Shown piece by piece: positions 17,445-27,300 of a stretch of 36,997 nucleotides of DNA (within the stretch, counting starts at the first letter, position 1; each line of letters opens with the position of its first letter). The notes beneath the pieces are model-generated. The model was not told the origin of the DNA. It saw only the letters and a program-made list of their open reading frames with translations, and ran no database searches. The position numbers and the translations under genes are program-made. The stretch comes from Pirellulales bacterium (GTDB lineage Bacteria; Planctomycetota; Planctomycetia; Pirellulales; Thermoguttaceae), in assembly GCA_016935315.1 (NCBI GenBank), contig JAFGRD010000087.1, positions 1-36,997 of the forward strand. Direction: 5' to 3'.

Positions 17445-18440
17445 ATGTTCCGAAACGCACGCTTATTGTTGATCCCGCTCCTGATCGGCGGGCTGGCTTG
17501 CACGGCCGCCTCCAAGGAGATTATCGACCCGGAAGAAGCCAAGGCCGATCCCGATTTTGCCATCCAGGGCGAGTACGTCGGCGAACTCACCGATGCGGAC
17601 GGCCAGAAACACAAGGTCGGCTGCCAAGTAATCGCCCGCGGCGGCGGACAGTTTGAAATGCTGGCGCTGCCAGGCGGCTTGCCCGGCGACGGATGGAAAC
17701 GGGGCGACAAGAGCTTTCGCAACCAGGGCAAGCTGGAAAACGGCTCGATGACGGTGACCTCCGACGAAGGGATCACGTACAACCTGAAATTCGCCGACGG
17801 TACGATGAACGTCCGGACGGCGGACGGCCGCATGGACGTCACGCTGAAACGCGTCGAGCGGAAGAGCCCCACCTTGGGCGCCAAGCCGCCCGAGGGCGCG
17901 TTGGTCATCTTCGACGGAAAGAAGCTCGATATGCTTGAAGGCGACGTGAAGAGCCACCTGGCCAAAGACGGCCTGGTCTCCGGCGTAACAACCAAGGCCC
18001 TTCCGAACGACTACACGCTGCACCTGGAGTTCCGCCTTTCCTGGATGCCCGAGGCCCGCGGCCAGGGCCGCTCCAACAGCGGCGTCTACCTCTACGACTG
18101 CTACGAGTGTCAGGTGCTCGACTCGTTCGGACTGGAAGGCTACGACAACGAATGTGGCGGGTTCTACCAGGTTCGGAAGCCCGACGTGAACATGTGCCTG
18201 CCGCCGCTGGTCTGGCAGACCTACGACGTGGACTTCACCGCGCCGAAATACGAAGACGGCAAGAAAGTGGCCAACGCCCGAGTCACCGTCCGCCACAACG
18301 GCGTGGTGATTCACGACGACATCGAGTTCAAGTCGGGGACTCCCGGCCGCCAGGGCGAAGGCCCCGGCCCTCGCGGCATCCATCTGCAAGGCCACGGCAA
18401 CATGGTGCTGTACCGCAACATCTGGGTCCAGGCGAAATAG
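17445..18440 (+). CDS. Secreted DUF1080 (3-keto-disaccharide hydrolase-type) protein
   Basis: The 331-residue product has a signal peptide whose GLACTAA segment (16-22) could be a lipobox with Cys19. Residues about 38-140 form a separate beta-rich domain. The DUF1080 domain follows (about 150-331): GALVIFDGKKLD, then RSNSGVYLYDCYECQVLDS (about 208-227), CGGFYQVRKPDVN, and a C-terminal NMVLYRNIWVQAK. DUF1080, a concanavalin-like fold, includes enzymes acting on 3-keto-glycosides and is greatly expanded in planctomycetes. The start at 17445 rests on AAAGGA and the signal peptide; the same frame remains open to 15102 but that part is antisense to the glycosyltransferase. Confidence 0.93.
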   Translation: MFRNARLLLIPLLIGGLACTAASKEIIDPEEAKADPDFAIQGEYVGELTDADGQKHKVGCQVIARGGGQFEMLALPGGLPGDGWKRGDKSFRNQGKLENGSMTVTSDEGITYNLKFADGTMNVRTADGRMDVTLKRVERKSPTLGAKPPEGALVIFDGKKLDMLEGDVKSHLAKDGLVSGVTTKALPNDYTLHLEFRLSWMPEARGQGRSNSGVYLYDCYECQVLDSFGLEGYDNECGGFYQVRKPDVNMCLPPLVWQTYDVDFTAPKYEDGKKVANARVTVRHNGVVIHDDIEFKSGTPGRQGEGPGPRGIHLQGHGNMVLYRNIWVQAK

Positions 18441-18560
18441 CCCGGCCGGGACACGGCATCCAACACACGGACAGCGACAAACCTCCCACGCAGCCGCGCG
18501 GCCGATGGATCGGCCGCCGGATTTGCCTCGCCTCCACCGCTGAACGTCCGAATCACGGTG

Positions 18561-18576
18561 CCGGGACTTGTCCCGG
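18561..18576. terminator. Short GC hairpin between convergent genes
   Basis: CCGGGA, CTTG, TCCCGG form a perfect 6-bp stem with a 4-base loop between the ends of DUF1080 (+) and the cold-shock gene (-). No T-run follows on either strand, so intrinsic termination is uncertain; it could be an RNA-stabilising 3' hairpin. Confidence 0.3.
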
Positions 18577-18589
18577 TCCCGTGCGGCGC

Positions 18590-18808
18590 TCAGACCCTTG
18601 CCACCGAAGCAGCACGCGGTCCCTTGCCTCGTCCCCGAGAGCCTCCACTCTCTTCCTCCAGTTCGTACTCGACCGTCTGCCCCTCCTGGAGATCATCGAA
18701 GCCATTGTCCTTCACCGAAGAATGGTGAAAGAAAATGTCCGATCCGTCTGCCGAGATGAATCCGAAGCCACGATCCGCGACAAGCTTCTTGATAACTCCC
18801 TGCGGCAT
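18590..18808 (-). CDS. Cold-shock domain protein
   Basis: This 72-residue protein is a CspA-type nucleic-acid chaperone. RNP1 (RGFGFI, 13-18) and RNP2 (DIFFHHSSV, 24-32) are intact, and the region around FDDLQEGQTVEYELEE completes the five-stranded domain. The tail SGGSRGRGKGPRAASVARV is basic and Arg-Gly-rich, longer than in minimal CspA proteins. The start at 18808 is chosen because GAGG stands nine bases upstream; ATG 18817 would abut that site. The long upstream gap fits the long regulatory leaders of cold-shock genes. Confidence 0.95.
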   Translation of the reverse strand: MPQGVIKKLVADRGFGFISADGSDIFFHHSSVKDNGFDDLQEGQTVEYELEEESGGSRGRGKGPRAASVARV

Positions 18809-18943
18809 TGCTGCCATCCTCACATCACTCCGCGGGCATCGGCCCGCCAACGTGCATCGACCGGCTGATTCGTCCCCAAGACGAGGCCGGACGTCCAGAC
18901 AATCGTCGCCGATACTCTGGAAACATGCAGATTCTCCACCCGT

Positions 18944-18972
18944 AGGATACTACAACCAAGACCCTACCACAA
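18944..18972 (-). promoter_or_regulatory. Possible promoter for the cold-shock gene
   Basis: On the minus strand, TTGTGG (18967-18972) and TATCCT (18944-18949) are 17 bases apart. Transcription would start near 18937, giving a leader of about 130 bases before the start at 18808, a length usual for csp leaders. Both hexamers are only partial matches. Confidence 0.3.
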
Positions 18973-19175
18973 GTGGGGACAACAGAACACTGGTCCGTAG
19001 GGCTGCCGAACGGGGTGCCAAACTGTTTGGCGGCCGAGGTCGGCGGGGGCGATTCGGTCTGGCCTGACGCGAGACCGGCAAGCTTGCATAGAGGATTAGG
19101 TATTGCGTGCCTAGTTGTCTCGGGGGGTATTATTCGGGCATGCACGCGGGTTTTCTCCAACAGGGTGGCATTTCG

Positions 19176-19204
19176 TTGACAGCCGCCCGGAGCGTGGTTA
19201 AAAT
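19176..19204 (+). promoter_or_regulatory. Near-consensus sigma70 promoter
   Basis: A perfect -35 TTGACA (19176-19181) and a -10 TAAAAT (19199-19204) are separated by 17 bases. Transcription would begin near 19211, with a leader of about 145 bases before the coiled-coil protein gene. The rest of the 546-base gap between 18809 and 19354 shows no gene. Confidence 0.65.
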
Positions 19205-19354
19205 CGACTTAGGTCTTTGTGGTGAAAGAGTTAACTCTTTCTCTCTCGGCTCTTCCGGAACGTCCGAGCAGGAATCAGGAACGAGGCAGTTGGCCAAACG
19301 AGACTCTGCGCCGCACGTCCCCAGTGTGCAGGAGTCTTGAAGGAGCAGTCAGTT

Positions 19355-20782
19355 ATGGCACGTGAGAACCAGGGTCTGCAAATCGCGCTGATCGTTTTCG
19401 TCATGCTCACGATTATCCTGGGCGTGACGACGTTCATCTTCTACGGGCAATACAACGAGGCGCAAACCAAGGCAACCACGGCCGAGAAGAGCGCCGCCGA
19501 CCAAAGGGCGGCCGCCAGCGCTATCGCCGGGGAGTGCATGGAACTGAAGCGGGAGATCGGCGTTGCCGAGACCGAGAAGTTGGAGGACTACAGCGCGCAG
19601 TTCAAGCAGACCATGGCCGAGTTCGGCGGCAACTTCCCCGAGGAAAACCGCTTCTATCGACCGCTGCTTGGATACTTGGCCCAGGCGATCCAGGACAAGG
19701 TCAACGAAAACGCGCTGTTGAAAGCGGAAGTCCAGAAGCTCAAGGACGAGTACGAGATTCGCGAAGCGGCCAAGGACACGCAGATCCAGCAGCTTCAGGC
19801 AGCGCTGAAGAAGGCCGAACAGGACCTGGCCGCTCAGATTGCCAAATTCGACACAGACCGGACACGCTTTACCAAGGATCAGGGCGACCTTCAGACCCAG
19901 TTGCAGGCGGCACGTAAGAAGGCCGCCGACGACCTGGCGTCCCTTCAGGTGAACGTTGACGAGACTCAGCAGAAGAACCAGTTGCTGACGACGCGGAATA
20001 GGCAGATGACTGATAGGCTGAAAGGCTTGGTCGAGGAGACTTTCGAGGTTGCCGATGGTGAAATCCGCTTCGTCAACCAGCGTAACGGGACGGCGTGGAT
20101 CAATCTGGGCCGGGCCGATTCGCTGGCGCGCCAGACCACCTTCGCCGTCTATCCCATGGACACGACCAACCTGGCCAAGGGCGTCAAGAAGGGTTCGATT
20201 GAAGTGACGCAGATTCTCGGCGAGCACTTGGCCGAAGTCCGGGTCCTAGAAGATGAGATCTCCGACCCGATCATGCCCGGCGACAAGATCCACACGCCCG
20301 TCTGGACGCCCGGCGAACGGAAGCGATTCGCCCTGACCGGCTTCATGGATATCGACGACGACGGCAAGAGCGACCTGCAGACCATCCGCAACCTGATCAC
20401 GATGCACGGAGGCGTGATCGATTGCGAGACGGATGACACCGGAAAGCGGCGCGGTGAGATGACGATCAGCACTCGATACCTGGTGCTTGGTGAGACGCTG
20501 GACGCTCGGGGCGGCGAGGAGATGGTCGCGGCTTCCACCGCCATGATTCGCGAGGCAGAGCAACTCGGGATTCAGAAGATTCCGCTTCGCGACCTGCTGC
20601 AGCGGATGGGCTGGAAGAACCAAACGCCGGTGGTCCAGTTTGGTCGGGGCGCCAATCCCGAGAACTTCCGAGCCAGGGCGCCCGAAGGCGGGCCCAAGGT
20701 CTCCAGCGGCACCGTGTCGGGGCTTTTCCAGCCGCGCCAGGCGCCGCCGCGCCGGGGCGACCGAAGTGGCGGGGCCTACTGA
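19355..20782 (+). CDS. Membrane-anchored coiled-coil protein with possible BRCT-like domain
   Basis: The 475-residue protein has one transmembrane helix (about 8-30) after a short charged N terminus, then a long Ala/Glu/Lys/Gln-rich coiled coil (about 32-225). Next is a beta-rich segment (about 228-320) with WINLGRADSLARQTTFAVY and PIMPGDKIHTPV, similar in pattern to small SH3-like barrels. Residues about 323-375 (FALTGFMDIDDDGKSDLQTIRNLITMHGGVID, then TRYLVLGE) resemble a BRCT domain in spacing of the Gly-Gly and TxYLV elements; this is my pattern reading, unverified. AAGGAG (19340-19345) supports the start. It resembles planctomycete proteins of unknown function. The tail is Arg/Gly/Pro-rich. 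Its last seven bases overlap the convergent gene. Confidence 0.8.
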   Translation: MARENQGLQIALIVFVMLTIILGVTTFIFYGQYNEAQTKATTAEKSAADQRAAASAIAGECMELKREIGVAETEKLEDYSAQFKQTMAEFGGNFPEENRFYRPLLGYLAQAIQDKVNENALLKAEVQKLKDEYEIREAAKDTQIQQLQAALKKAEQDLAAQIAKFDTDRTRFTKDQGDLQTQLQAARKKAADDLASLQVNVDETQQKNQLLTTRNRQMTDRLKGLVEETFEVADGEIRFVNQRNGTAWINLGRADSLARQTTFAVYPMDTTNLAKGVKKGSIEVTQILGEHLAEVRVLEDEISDPIMPGDKIHTPVWTPGERKRFALTGFMDIDDDGKSDLQTIRNLITMHGGVIDCETDDTGKRRGEMTISTRYLVLGETLDARGGEEMVAASTAMIREAEQLGIQKIPLRDLLQRMGWKNQTPVVQFGRGANPENFRARAPEGGPKVSSGTVSGLFQPRQAPPRRGDRSGGAY

Positions 20783-21342
20783 TCGCTCGTGCGCAGCTCC
20801 GTGTTCGGCCCCGTTTGACCCGTCCAGGGCGGGATGTCGAGTGTCGGGCTGATCGGGGGCGGCGAAAGCGGCGTGGCGGGCCGTTGCTGGTCGGGCTCCT
20901 GCTTCTGAGGGTCGGCAAATAAAACGCGCCGCAGGCGGTCGAGTTCCGCCGCATACAGCCGCCACGCCGGGTCAAGTTGCATCGGATCGAATCGCTCCGG
21001 CTCCAGGAACAGCCGGGCCGGTTCGCGCAGCCGATGGAACCAGGCGACCCGCCACAGCAGCCGTTGCTGCGACCACCCCAAACGATGGGCCCGACACAGC
21101 GCAAGAAACAACGCGCCCGAGCTGAAATACGAGCCGCGACGCTCCAACTGCGCCAGCAGCCGATAGAGAAGCCACGCTGCTGCGATGATGCCCGCGAGGA
21201 TCAACAGCCCCGCCACGACGTCGCCCACGTCGATACGGGTGCGGCGCCCTTTGAATGGGCGGGCGAGATCGCCCAGGCGGCCTTGTTGGGCCAGCAGGAC
21301 GGCTCGACAGATCGTGTGGTTTATCCAGGTGATCTCAAACAT
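20776..21342 (-). CDS. Membrane protein coupled to the HEAT-repeat gene
   Basis: This 188-residue protein has one clear hydrophobic helix (about 41-62) followed by a helical cytoplasmic-like domain (SYFSSGALFLALCRAHRLGWSQQRLLWRVA), then a Pro-rich tail (about 150-188). I do not recognise the family with certainty. Its ATG lies inside the end of the upstream HEAT-repeat gene (eight-base overlap, 21335-21342), so translation is probably coupled and the products likely act together. Its 3' end overlaps the convergent coiled-coil gene by seven bases. Confidence 0.75.
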   Translation of the reverse strand: MFEITWINHTICRAVLLAQQGRLGDLARPFKGRRTRIDVGDVVAGLLILAGIIAAAWLLYRLLAQLERRGSYFSSGALFLALCRAHRLGWSQQRLLWRVAWFHRLREPARLFLEPERFDPMQLDPAWRLYAAELDRLRRVLFADPQKQEPDQQRPATPLSPPPISPTLDIPPWTGQTGPNTELRTSDQ

Positions 21343-22945
21343 TGGGCAGGGTATCGGATCGCGATCGGGGGGTCGAGCGCTGGTTGAGACTTTTCCGTGC
21401 CGTCGCTTGAACGGTCACACTGCTGTCGCGCAGCGCCCGCTCCAGGGCGAAGCGGCTGGCCCGGGACGAGCTTTGGGCTAAAGCCTCCGCCGCTTCCATG
21501 CGAACCAGGGCATCCTCGTCCCCCAGCAATCCGATGATCGCGTCGTCGAGCTGCTGGACGACCTCGATCATGCGGGCAATGGCCAGACCCCGGAGCCGCC
21601 GCGTACGCATGGCAGACTCGAGCTCTTCACGAAGCAGAGGCAGCGTGTGCGGGTCGATCTTCTTGACCAGCATGCCCGTACTGCGACGCACGTCGTCGTC
21701 CAACATGTCGAACGCGCCGAGGTATCGGCGAAAGGTAAACTCTTCCAGGGCGTCTCGCACGGCGTTGCGGACCGCGTCGTGCGGGATATCGGCCATCTTC
21801 ACCAGACGCGGCAGCACGCCGGGGATTCCGCGACGTCGCAGGTGCGCCAACACATTGGCCTGGACTTGCGGATCCGGGTCGTCCAGCGCACTCATCGCCA
21901 GATGGTTTGCCTCGGCGCCGCTGAATTCGGCCAACGCGACTGCCGCTTCTCGGCGTCCGCCAGGTTTGCCGCGGACCAACAGGTATTTCACGAAGAGGAA
22001 CGCTTCCTGGCGCGGCACGGACGACAGCATGACCAATCGAACCGCCCCATGCTGAGCGTCGTCGTCGAGCTGATCCAGAACCTCCTCCGGGCGGCTCAGC
22101 CACGCGATCGAACGAATTCGCTTGAAAACACGTTTGACGGCGGTGGAGGGCTCGTGGCCGGTCTTGCGCAGCAGCAAGGCGACGAATTTCGGGTCCGCAC
22201 GTTTCCCGAGTACCGAGACGATGGCGGAAGGGATGTGTGGATCGTTGAGAAAGCTGAGCACCAGTCGCATCACGCCGGCGCGGGTGCTGTTGGCCAGGGC
22301 ATCGACCATCGCGACGAATGCCGCGTGATGCGGATCGTGAAGGACCTGCTTCAACGTGCCGTTGTCCCGCCGGGCCAACAGTGCAAACGCCTCAACGACT
22401 TCCCGCCGACGGTGCCGTACGAACTGGGCGACCGACGTTTCGAGGCTGCTGACGATGTGTTGCTGCACCAATTGAGGATCCCGTCGCTGCTGCTCGTCGC
22501 GAGGGCAAGTCACCTCGGCGTACAGCTGATCGGTCAACTCGAGGATGGTCTCCGCCACCACGTCGGCACTGTTGCGGTCGAGATCGCCCAGAGCGCTCAG
22601 CAGCGTGGGAATCAGGTCGTACTCGCGAAACCAGACCGCCGCCCGACAGGCGTTGAGAAACAGTTGTCGGTCGTTGCCCAGGACGGCGTCGCGAAGCGCC
22701 CGCGTCATTCGAACATGATGTTGCCGGATGATTTCGATCCAGCGTTCGGGCATTGTGTGCAGGCGGAGGAGGATTTGCCGACCACCCGAGCGACTCCGCC
22801 GGGCCAGCAGCGCAATCAGTGCCCGATCTTGGATGGACTCGTGGGGGGAATCCAGCGCAGCCAGCAACACGCGACCGGCCGCTCGACTGGCCGTGTTGGT
22901 CAACACCCGAAACGTGGTTGCCAGACCTTCGCTCGCGCCGCGCAT
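21335..22945 (-). CDS. HEAT-repeat protein
   Basis: The 536-residue product consists of repeated pairs of helices with the HEAT/PBS lyase-like pattern: SALGDLDRNSADVV, SALDDPDPQVQANVLAHLRRRG, GLLGDEDALVRMEAAEAL and ALRDSSVTVQATARKSL recur at roughly 30-40 residue intervals. Such proteins are scaffolds with no catalytic residues of their own. There is no signal peptide, so it is cytoplasmic. GGGGA precedes the start at 22945. The eight-base overlap with the following membrane protein gene suggests a two-protein unit at the inner membrane. Confidence 0.85.
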   Translation of the reverse strand: MRGASEGLATTFRVLTNTASRAAGRVLLAALDSPHESIQDRALIALLARRSRSGGRQILLRLHTMPERWIEIIRQHHVRMTRALRDAVLGNDRQLFLNACRAAVWFREYDLIPTLLSALGDLDRNSADVVAETILELTDQLYAEVTCPRDEQQRRDPQLVQQHIVSSLETSVAQFVRHRRREVVEAFALLARRDNGTLKQVLHDPHHAAFVAMVDALANSTRAGVMRLVLSFLNDPHIPSAIVSVLGKRADPKFVALLLRKTGHEPSTAVKRVFKRIRSIAWLSRPEEVLDQLDDDAQHGAVRLVMLSSVPRQEAFLFVKYLLVRGKPGGRREAAVALAEFSGAEANHLAMSALDDPDPQVQANVLAHLRRRGIPGVLPRLVKMADIPHDAVRNAVRDALEEFTFRRYLGAFDMLDDDVRRSTGMLVKKIDPHTLPLLREELESAMRTRRLRGLAIARMIEVVQQLDDAIIGLLGDEDALVRMEAAEALAQSSSRASRFALERALRDSSVTVQATARKSLNQRSTPRSRSDTLPNV

Positions 22946-23151
22946 AATATCCCCTGAAACAGTACCCCGTTGTCTGAATCGGTTGCCTTAAGCTGATAAT
23001 TCACTTTAATCGGCAGTCTTCGCCAAATTTGCGCATTTCCTTCAATTGGACGCCGGGAACGGCTTGATTTCCGCATCGAGTTGGAGTCTGATGGTGGCAG
23101 TGATCGATTCTGATCTCTTGCGTGGCCAAGTAAACCTTGCGAGGACCCGAC

Positions 23152-23403
23152 ATGCCGATTCCGTTGGCCGCAACCGAAGTCCTGGACCGGGAGTTTCTTA
23201 CGGTTCGGGAGAAACTGCTCGACCTGGCCGCCACCCTGGACCGGATTGACCGGGCGGAGGGAGTCGTGGACGACGATCGCATGGAGAAAATCCGGCAGAG
23301 TCTCCAACTCCTCATCGGCGATGGCCCCGATCGGGCCCAGCGGCTGCAAAGGCTCTTTTCGCTCCCCTACAACGAAGGGTGGCAGGCCGACTTCGGCCTG
23401 TAG
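23152..23403 (+). CDS. Small conserved-looking protein upstream of the TatD hydrolase
   Basis: This is an 83-residue, mostly helical acidic protein (MPIPLAATEVLDREFL start, LLDLAATLDRIDRAEG, IRQSLQLLIGDGPDRAQRLQRLF). I do not know a function. AGGA lies eight bases before the ATG at 23152, an upstream frame start at 23137 being less likely. It is 68 bases ahead of the EboB-like TatD gene on the same strand, so a shared transcript and linked role are likely. Confidence 0.75.
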   Translation: MPIPLAATEVLDREFLTVREKLLDLAATLDRIDRAEGVVDDDRMEKIRQSLQLLIGDGPDRAQRLQRLFSLPYNEGWQADFGL

Positions 23404-23471
23404 GGGGATCAACGGACCGGAGCGACGGCAGCAACGGCGTTGCCACTACCTAGCATGAAGGCGCAACGATT

Positions 23472-24290
23472 ATGTACTTCTTTGATCCCCATATTCACAT
23501 GGCCGCACGAACGACCGATGATTTTGCGACGATGGCCAAGATGGACTGTCTGGTCGTCGGCGAGCCGGCTTTCTGGATGGGCTACGACCGCAGCGGGACC
23601 AATAGCTTCTACGACTACTTCCGACAACTGACCGAGTGGGAGCCCAAGCGGGCGGCCAACCACGGCATTCAGCACTACGCGTGGATGGGCATCAACGCCA
23701 AAGAGGCCGAAGACGTCGGCTTCGCACGAGAGGTCATCGCTTTGCTTCCCGAGTTTCTCGACAGGCCCAATGTGCTCGGCATCGGCGAGATCGGCTTGCA
23801 CAAGTGTACGAAAAACGAAGTGACCACGCTGCTGGGACTGATCGATCTGGCCATGGCGCGAGAGGAGCAAATGCTCTTCCACACGCCGCACTTGGAGGAC
23901 AAGTATCTCGGCACCCGGATGATTCTCGACATCTTGCGGGCCGATTCGAGGGTGGATCGCAGTCGGGTGTGTATTGACCATTGCGAGGAGCACACGATTC
24001 GCCCGGCGCTCGAGGAGGGCTACTGGGCCGGGATCACACTCTACCCGACCACCAAGGCAACTCCTCAACGGGCGGCCGACATGATCGAGGTCTACGGGCC
24101 GGAGCGCATTCTGGTCAACTCTTCGGCCGATTGGGGGCCGTCCGATCCGCTGGCCGTCCGCAGGTTCATGCACGAGATGCGCCGCCGCCGGCATCCCGAG
24201 TCGCTCATTCGCCGAATCGTCTACGACAACCCGCTGGAGTTCTTCCGCGGCAGCCGGAACTTCCGGTTTGTTCCACCGGAGCAGGACTGA
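23472..24290 (+). CDS. TatD-like metal-dependent hydrolase, EboB-type
   Basis: The 272-residue TIM-barrel amidohydrolase has the expected metal ligands: His7 and His9 (DPHIHM), Glu106 (GIGEIG), His137 (FHTPH), His170 (IDHCEEHT) and Asp220 (NSSADWG). The phrases ARTTDDF, EPAFWMG and ILVNSSADWGPSDPLAV set it apart from DNase-type TatD and match, from memory, EboB of the ebo (edgeless/eustigmatophyte bacterial operon) cluster. EboB's substrate is not known to me. GAAGG at 23457-23461 supports the start. The other ebo genes (UbiA-like eboC, the epi-valiolone-type cyclase, and so on) are absent from the window. Confidence 0.88.
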   Translation: MYFFDPHIHMAARTTDDFATMAKMDCLVVGEPAFWMGYDRSGTNSFYDYFRQLTEWEPKRAANHGIQHYAWMGINAKEAEDVGFAREVIALLPEFLDRPNVLGIGEIGLHKCTKNEVTTLLGLIDLAMAREEQMLFHTPHLEDKYLGTRMILDILRADSRVDRSRVCIDHCEEHTIRPALEEGYWAGITLYPTTKATPQRAADMIEVYGPERILVNSSADWGPSDPLAVRRFMHEMRRRRHPESLIRRIVYDNPLEFFRGSRNFRFVPPEQD

Positions 24291-24358
24291 GCGGAGTTGG
24301 TAACGGGCCGAACAAGGTAAGTCGCCTCAAGGCTCGATTCTCCGGGGAGTGTACGCAG

Positions 24359-27300
24359 CTATTTGTCGGCACCGCGAAAACAGATCAAGCTCCCGTCCTC
24401 CAGCGACAGCAGCAGGCCGGCGTCGGAGGCGATCATCCCGTCGAACACGGGCGGCGCGTCCAGGTCCCGCTCGGCGACCTGCTCTCCGTTGACGGCTGAA
24501 AACACGGCCAGGCGGCCGCCGCGACGGCCTTCGAAGGCGGCGTACGGATCGTTCGCGTCGTATACGTCGGGCGGTCCCGCCACGAACAATCGATCGCCCG
24601 CCTTGACCATGCTGCGGACACGGATCGGCGTCCACGTGGCCCAGAGCGGCGGCTCGGCGCGTGTGTAGCCGATCATCTTGTCCAGCCCGAACGCCGGGCT
24701 GTCGAGCGTCCGCAAGGGGGTTCCGATCCGCCGCACATAGTCCGACTGCGGGAGCCACCGCACCGGCGGCCTGGCCCCTTCCTCGCCGACGATCTGCGGC
24801 TCGGTCGTGTTGTTGTCGGCAAACAACAGGTAGCCCTCCTTGCCGGGGAAGAACATCGGACTGTGCACGTTGCGGCGATAGAAGTACTTCACGGCGAACG
24901 TCTGCTGCTCGTCGAAAACGAGCAACTGGCCGCTCTTTGGCGCCTGGTTGGCCAGCTGAAAGCCGGGCCAGCGGGCGCCGTACACCCAAAACGTGCGGTT
25001 GTAGCCGGAGCCATCGAGCAGCCCGGCCGTCGAGAAGACGTGCCGTCCGACGTCCATCTCGCCCTTGCTCGACAGCACCGGCATCACCACCTCTTCCAGC
25101 GCGGGGGTGAGTTTCTTCTGTCGCATGTAGAGGAAGCCGCCTTCCGCTACGAGGACGTCGGAGTTGGCGCCCAAGGTGTAGAACGAGACCTCACGTTCGC
25201 CCATGTCTTCGGGAAACGGTCCCTCGAGGATTGTGCGATGGCGAATCGCTCCGGTAAGAGGGTCCAAGCCGTAGACGTGAATGCCGCCGTCGAGATAGGT
25301 CGAACGCCCTGCCGCGCAATAGGCGACGCCGTCGACCACCAGCACGTTGCCGTGTACGGGCCAGACCGATTCGAGCTGGTCGAAGACCCCGATTCGACGA
25401 TCGGCCGGCGCGGCGGTCAGACGCCAAACCATCGCTCCGTCCGAAGCCCTCAGGCAATACACGCGGCCGTCGTTCGAGCCAAACAGCACCAGACCGCGCC
25501 AGACGGTCGGCGGCGAATCGATGCGGCCATCGGCCGTGAACTGCCAGAGCGGTGAGCCGGTTTTCACCTCCAAGGCGTGAACCGTGTGGGTGTCACTATC
25601 AGCCACCAACACGCGACCGTCGGCCACCACCGGCTGGGTAAGCTTCCCGCCCAACTCGACACGCCATGAGGCGGTAACGCCGGCCGGCACGGCGATCGGC
25701 GTCGTGCCACTGCGAGCGGCGTCGTGGCGGAAGGTCGGCCAATCGCCGGGTATGGTGTCGGGACCCGCGGGCCGGACCTGCCCGTACACCGGGCCCTTCA
25801 GCAGCCGCGATTCGTCGGGAATCGGCTCCAGCGGTGCTTCCGCCTTCACGGCCGCAAAGCCGAGAATCTTCGAGCCCGGATGGCAGAAGCACTGATCGGG
25901 TGGCACGTAGAGCATGCCGTTGGCCGGAAGGATTCCGTAGCGGCACGCCCCGCGAAGCCAATTGTTCTGTGAATGGTCGTCCTTTTGAAGATCGACGAAC
26001 TCGATGCCTTCCATCCCGGTCATCAGGTAGCGCTCCGTGGCCTTGTTCCGATAACAGCGGTGATGGTGTTCCGGGCTGCGCAATTCGCGGGCGATCACCT
26101 CCCGCTTCTGCTCGCCCGTGCGAAGATCAAGCCCCAAGGCCATCACATCCGCGCTCTTTCCGCCGATCTTGGGCCGACCCCGCGCGTCGGTCTCCGAAGC
26201 GATCGACGCCACGCCACGCCACACCAGGCCATCGGCCACGAACAAATCGGCACTCTCTGCTCCGCCGATGCGATAGGTCGATTTCTGCCACAGCAGGGAA
26301 CCATCGTCCAGATCGTAGGCCACCAACGTGTTTCCGCCCGAGATAACGGCAACCCCGTCGACGGCCACCATGGTCGCGCCGCCGCCTCTGCTTCGCGCGG
26401 TTCGCCAGAGTTCTTCCCCTGTCCGAAGCTTGCGGCAGACCAGCTCGCGCGACGTCTCGTACACGATCCGCCCGCTGTCAATCGCCAGGAAGAGAGGCTG
26501 AATGGGAGCGACTTCCTGCCCCCAGAGCACTTGGCCGGAATCGCCGTCTACGGCGACAAGCCGGCCGGCGCCTGGCTGCGGCGTGCCCCGTCGCTTTGCC
26601 GCCTCGGATGGAGGCTGCTGGATGTAGGCCAGCGCGATTTCGTCCTGGACGAGGATTTCCCGCGTGTGCTCGGTGTTCGCGGCCACGTGCACCGTCTTGC
26701 CCGTGGCGGCGTCGAGAATAGAAAGCGGTTGACGATGGCCGAGCGTGACGAAAAGCCGGTCGCCGTCGACAACCAGCCGGCGTTGGTTCTCAGCGGGCAC
26801 GTCGACGCGCGCCGCCCGCAGCGTCGTCCAGTCCTTGCCCTCGTAGCGACTCCGGCTCCACTGCCGCCAACCCCAGTCGGGCAGCGGTCGTTTCCACAGC
26901 AGTTTTCCGTTGAAGGCGTCCCGACAGACGAGCGACCAGCGATCGGGCAACCGCTCGTCGGTGATGCCGACCAGCCCCTCGTCGAAGAAGTAGAAGATAC
27001 GGCCACCGCCACAGACGGAGGCCTGGACACCGGAGGGCGTCTCGTGGCTCCGCAGCCACAACGGCGAGGCAAGCCACTGGAGCCGGCGCGGGGGACCGAC
27101 CACCTTGTCGTGTGCGACCGCATTGTTCGACGGGTCATGCAGGAAGTGCGTCCACTCGTCGATGTCTTCCGGCCTCGGCTTCACGTGCTTTGTCCAACCG
27201 CCCTCCTGCCGGACGTAGGCTACGCCGTCGGGAACCAGCACTCGCATCATCTCCTCCAGCGACACCGGGCCGGGCTCTTCCGCCACGACGAGGTTCGCCA

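Noticed and set aside
25850-25910. CFCH in the propeller protein as a heme c site
   Set aside because: A heme c site needs CxxCH; here only one residue separates the Cys pair.
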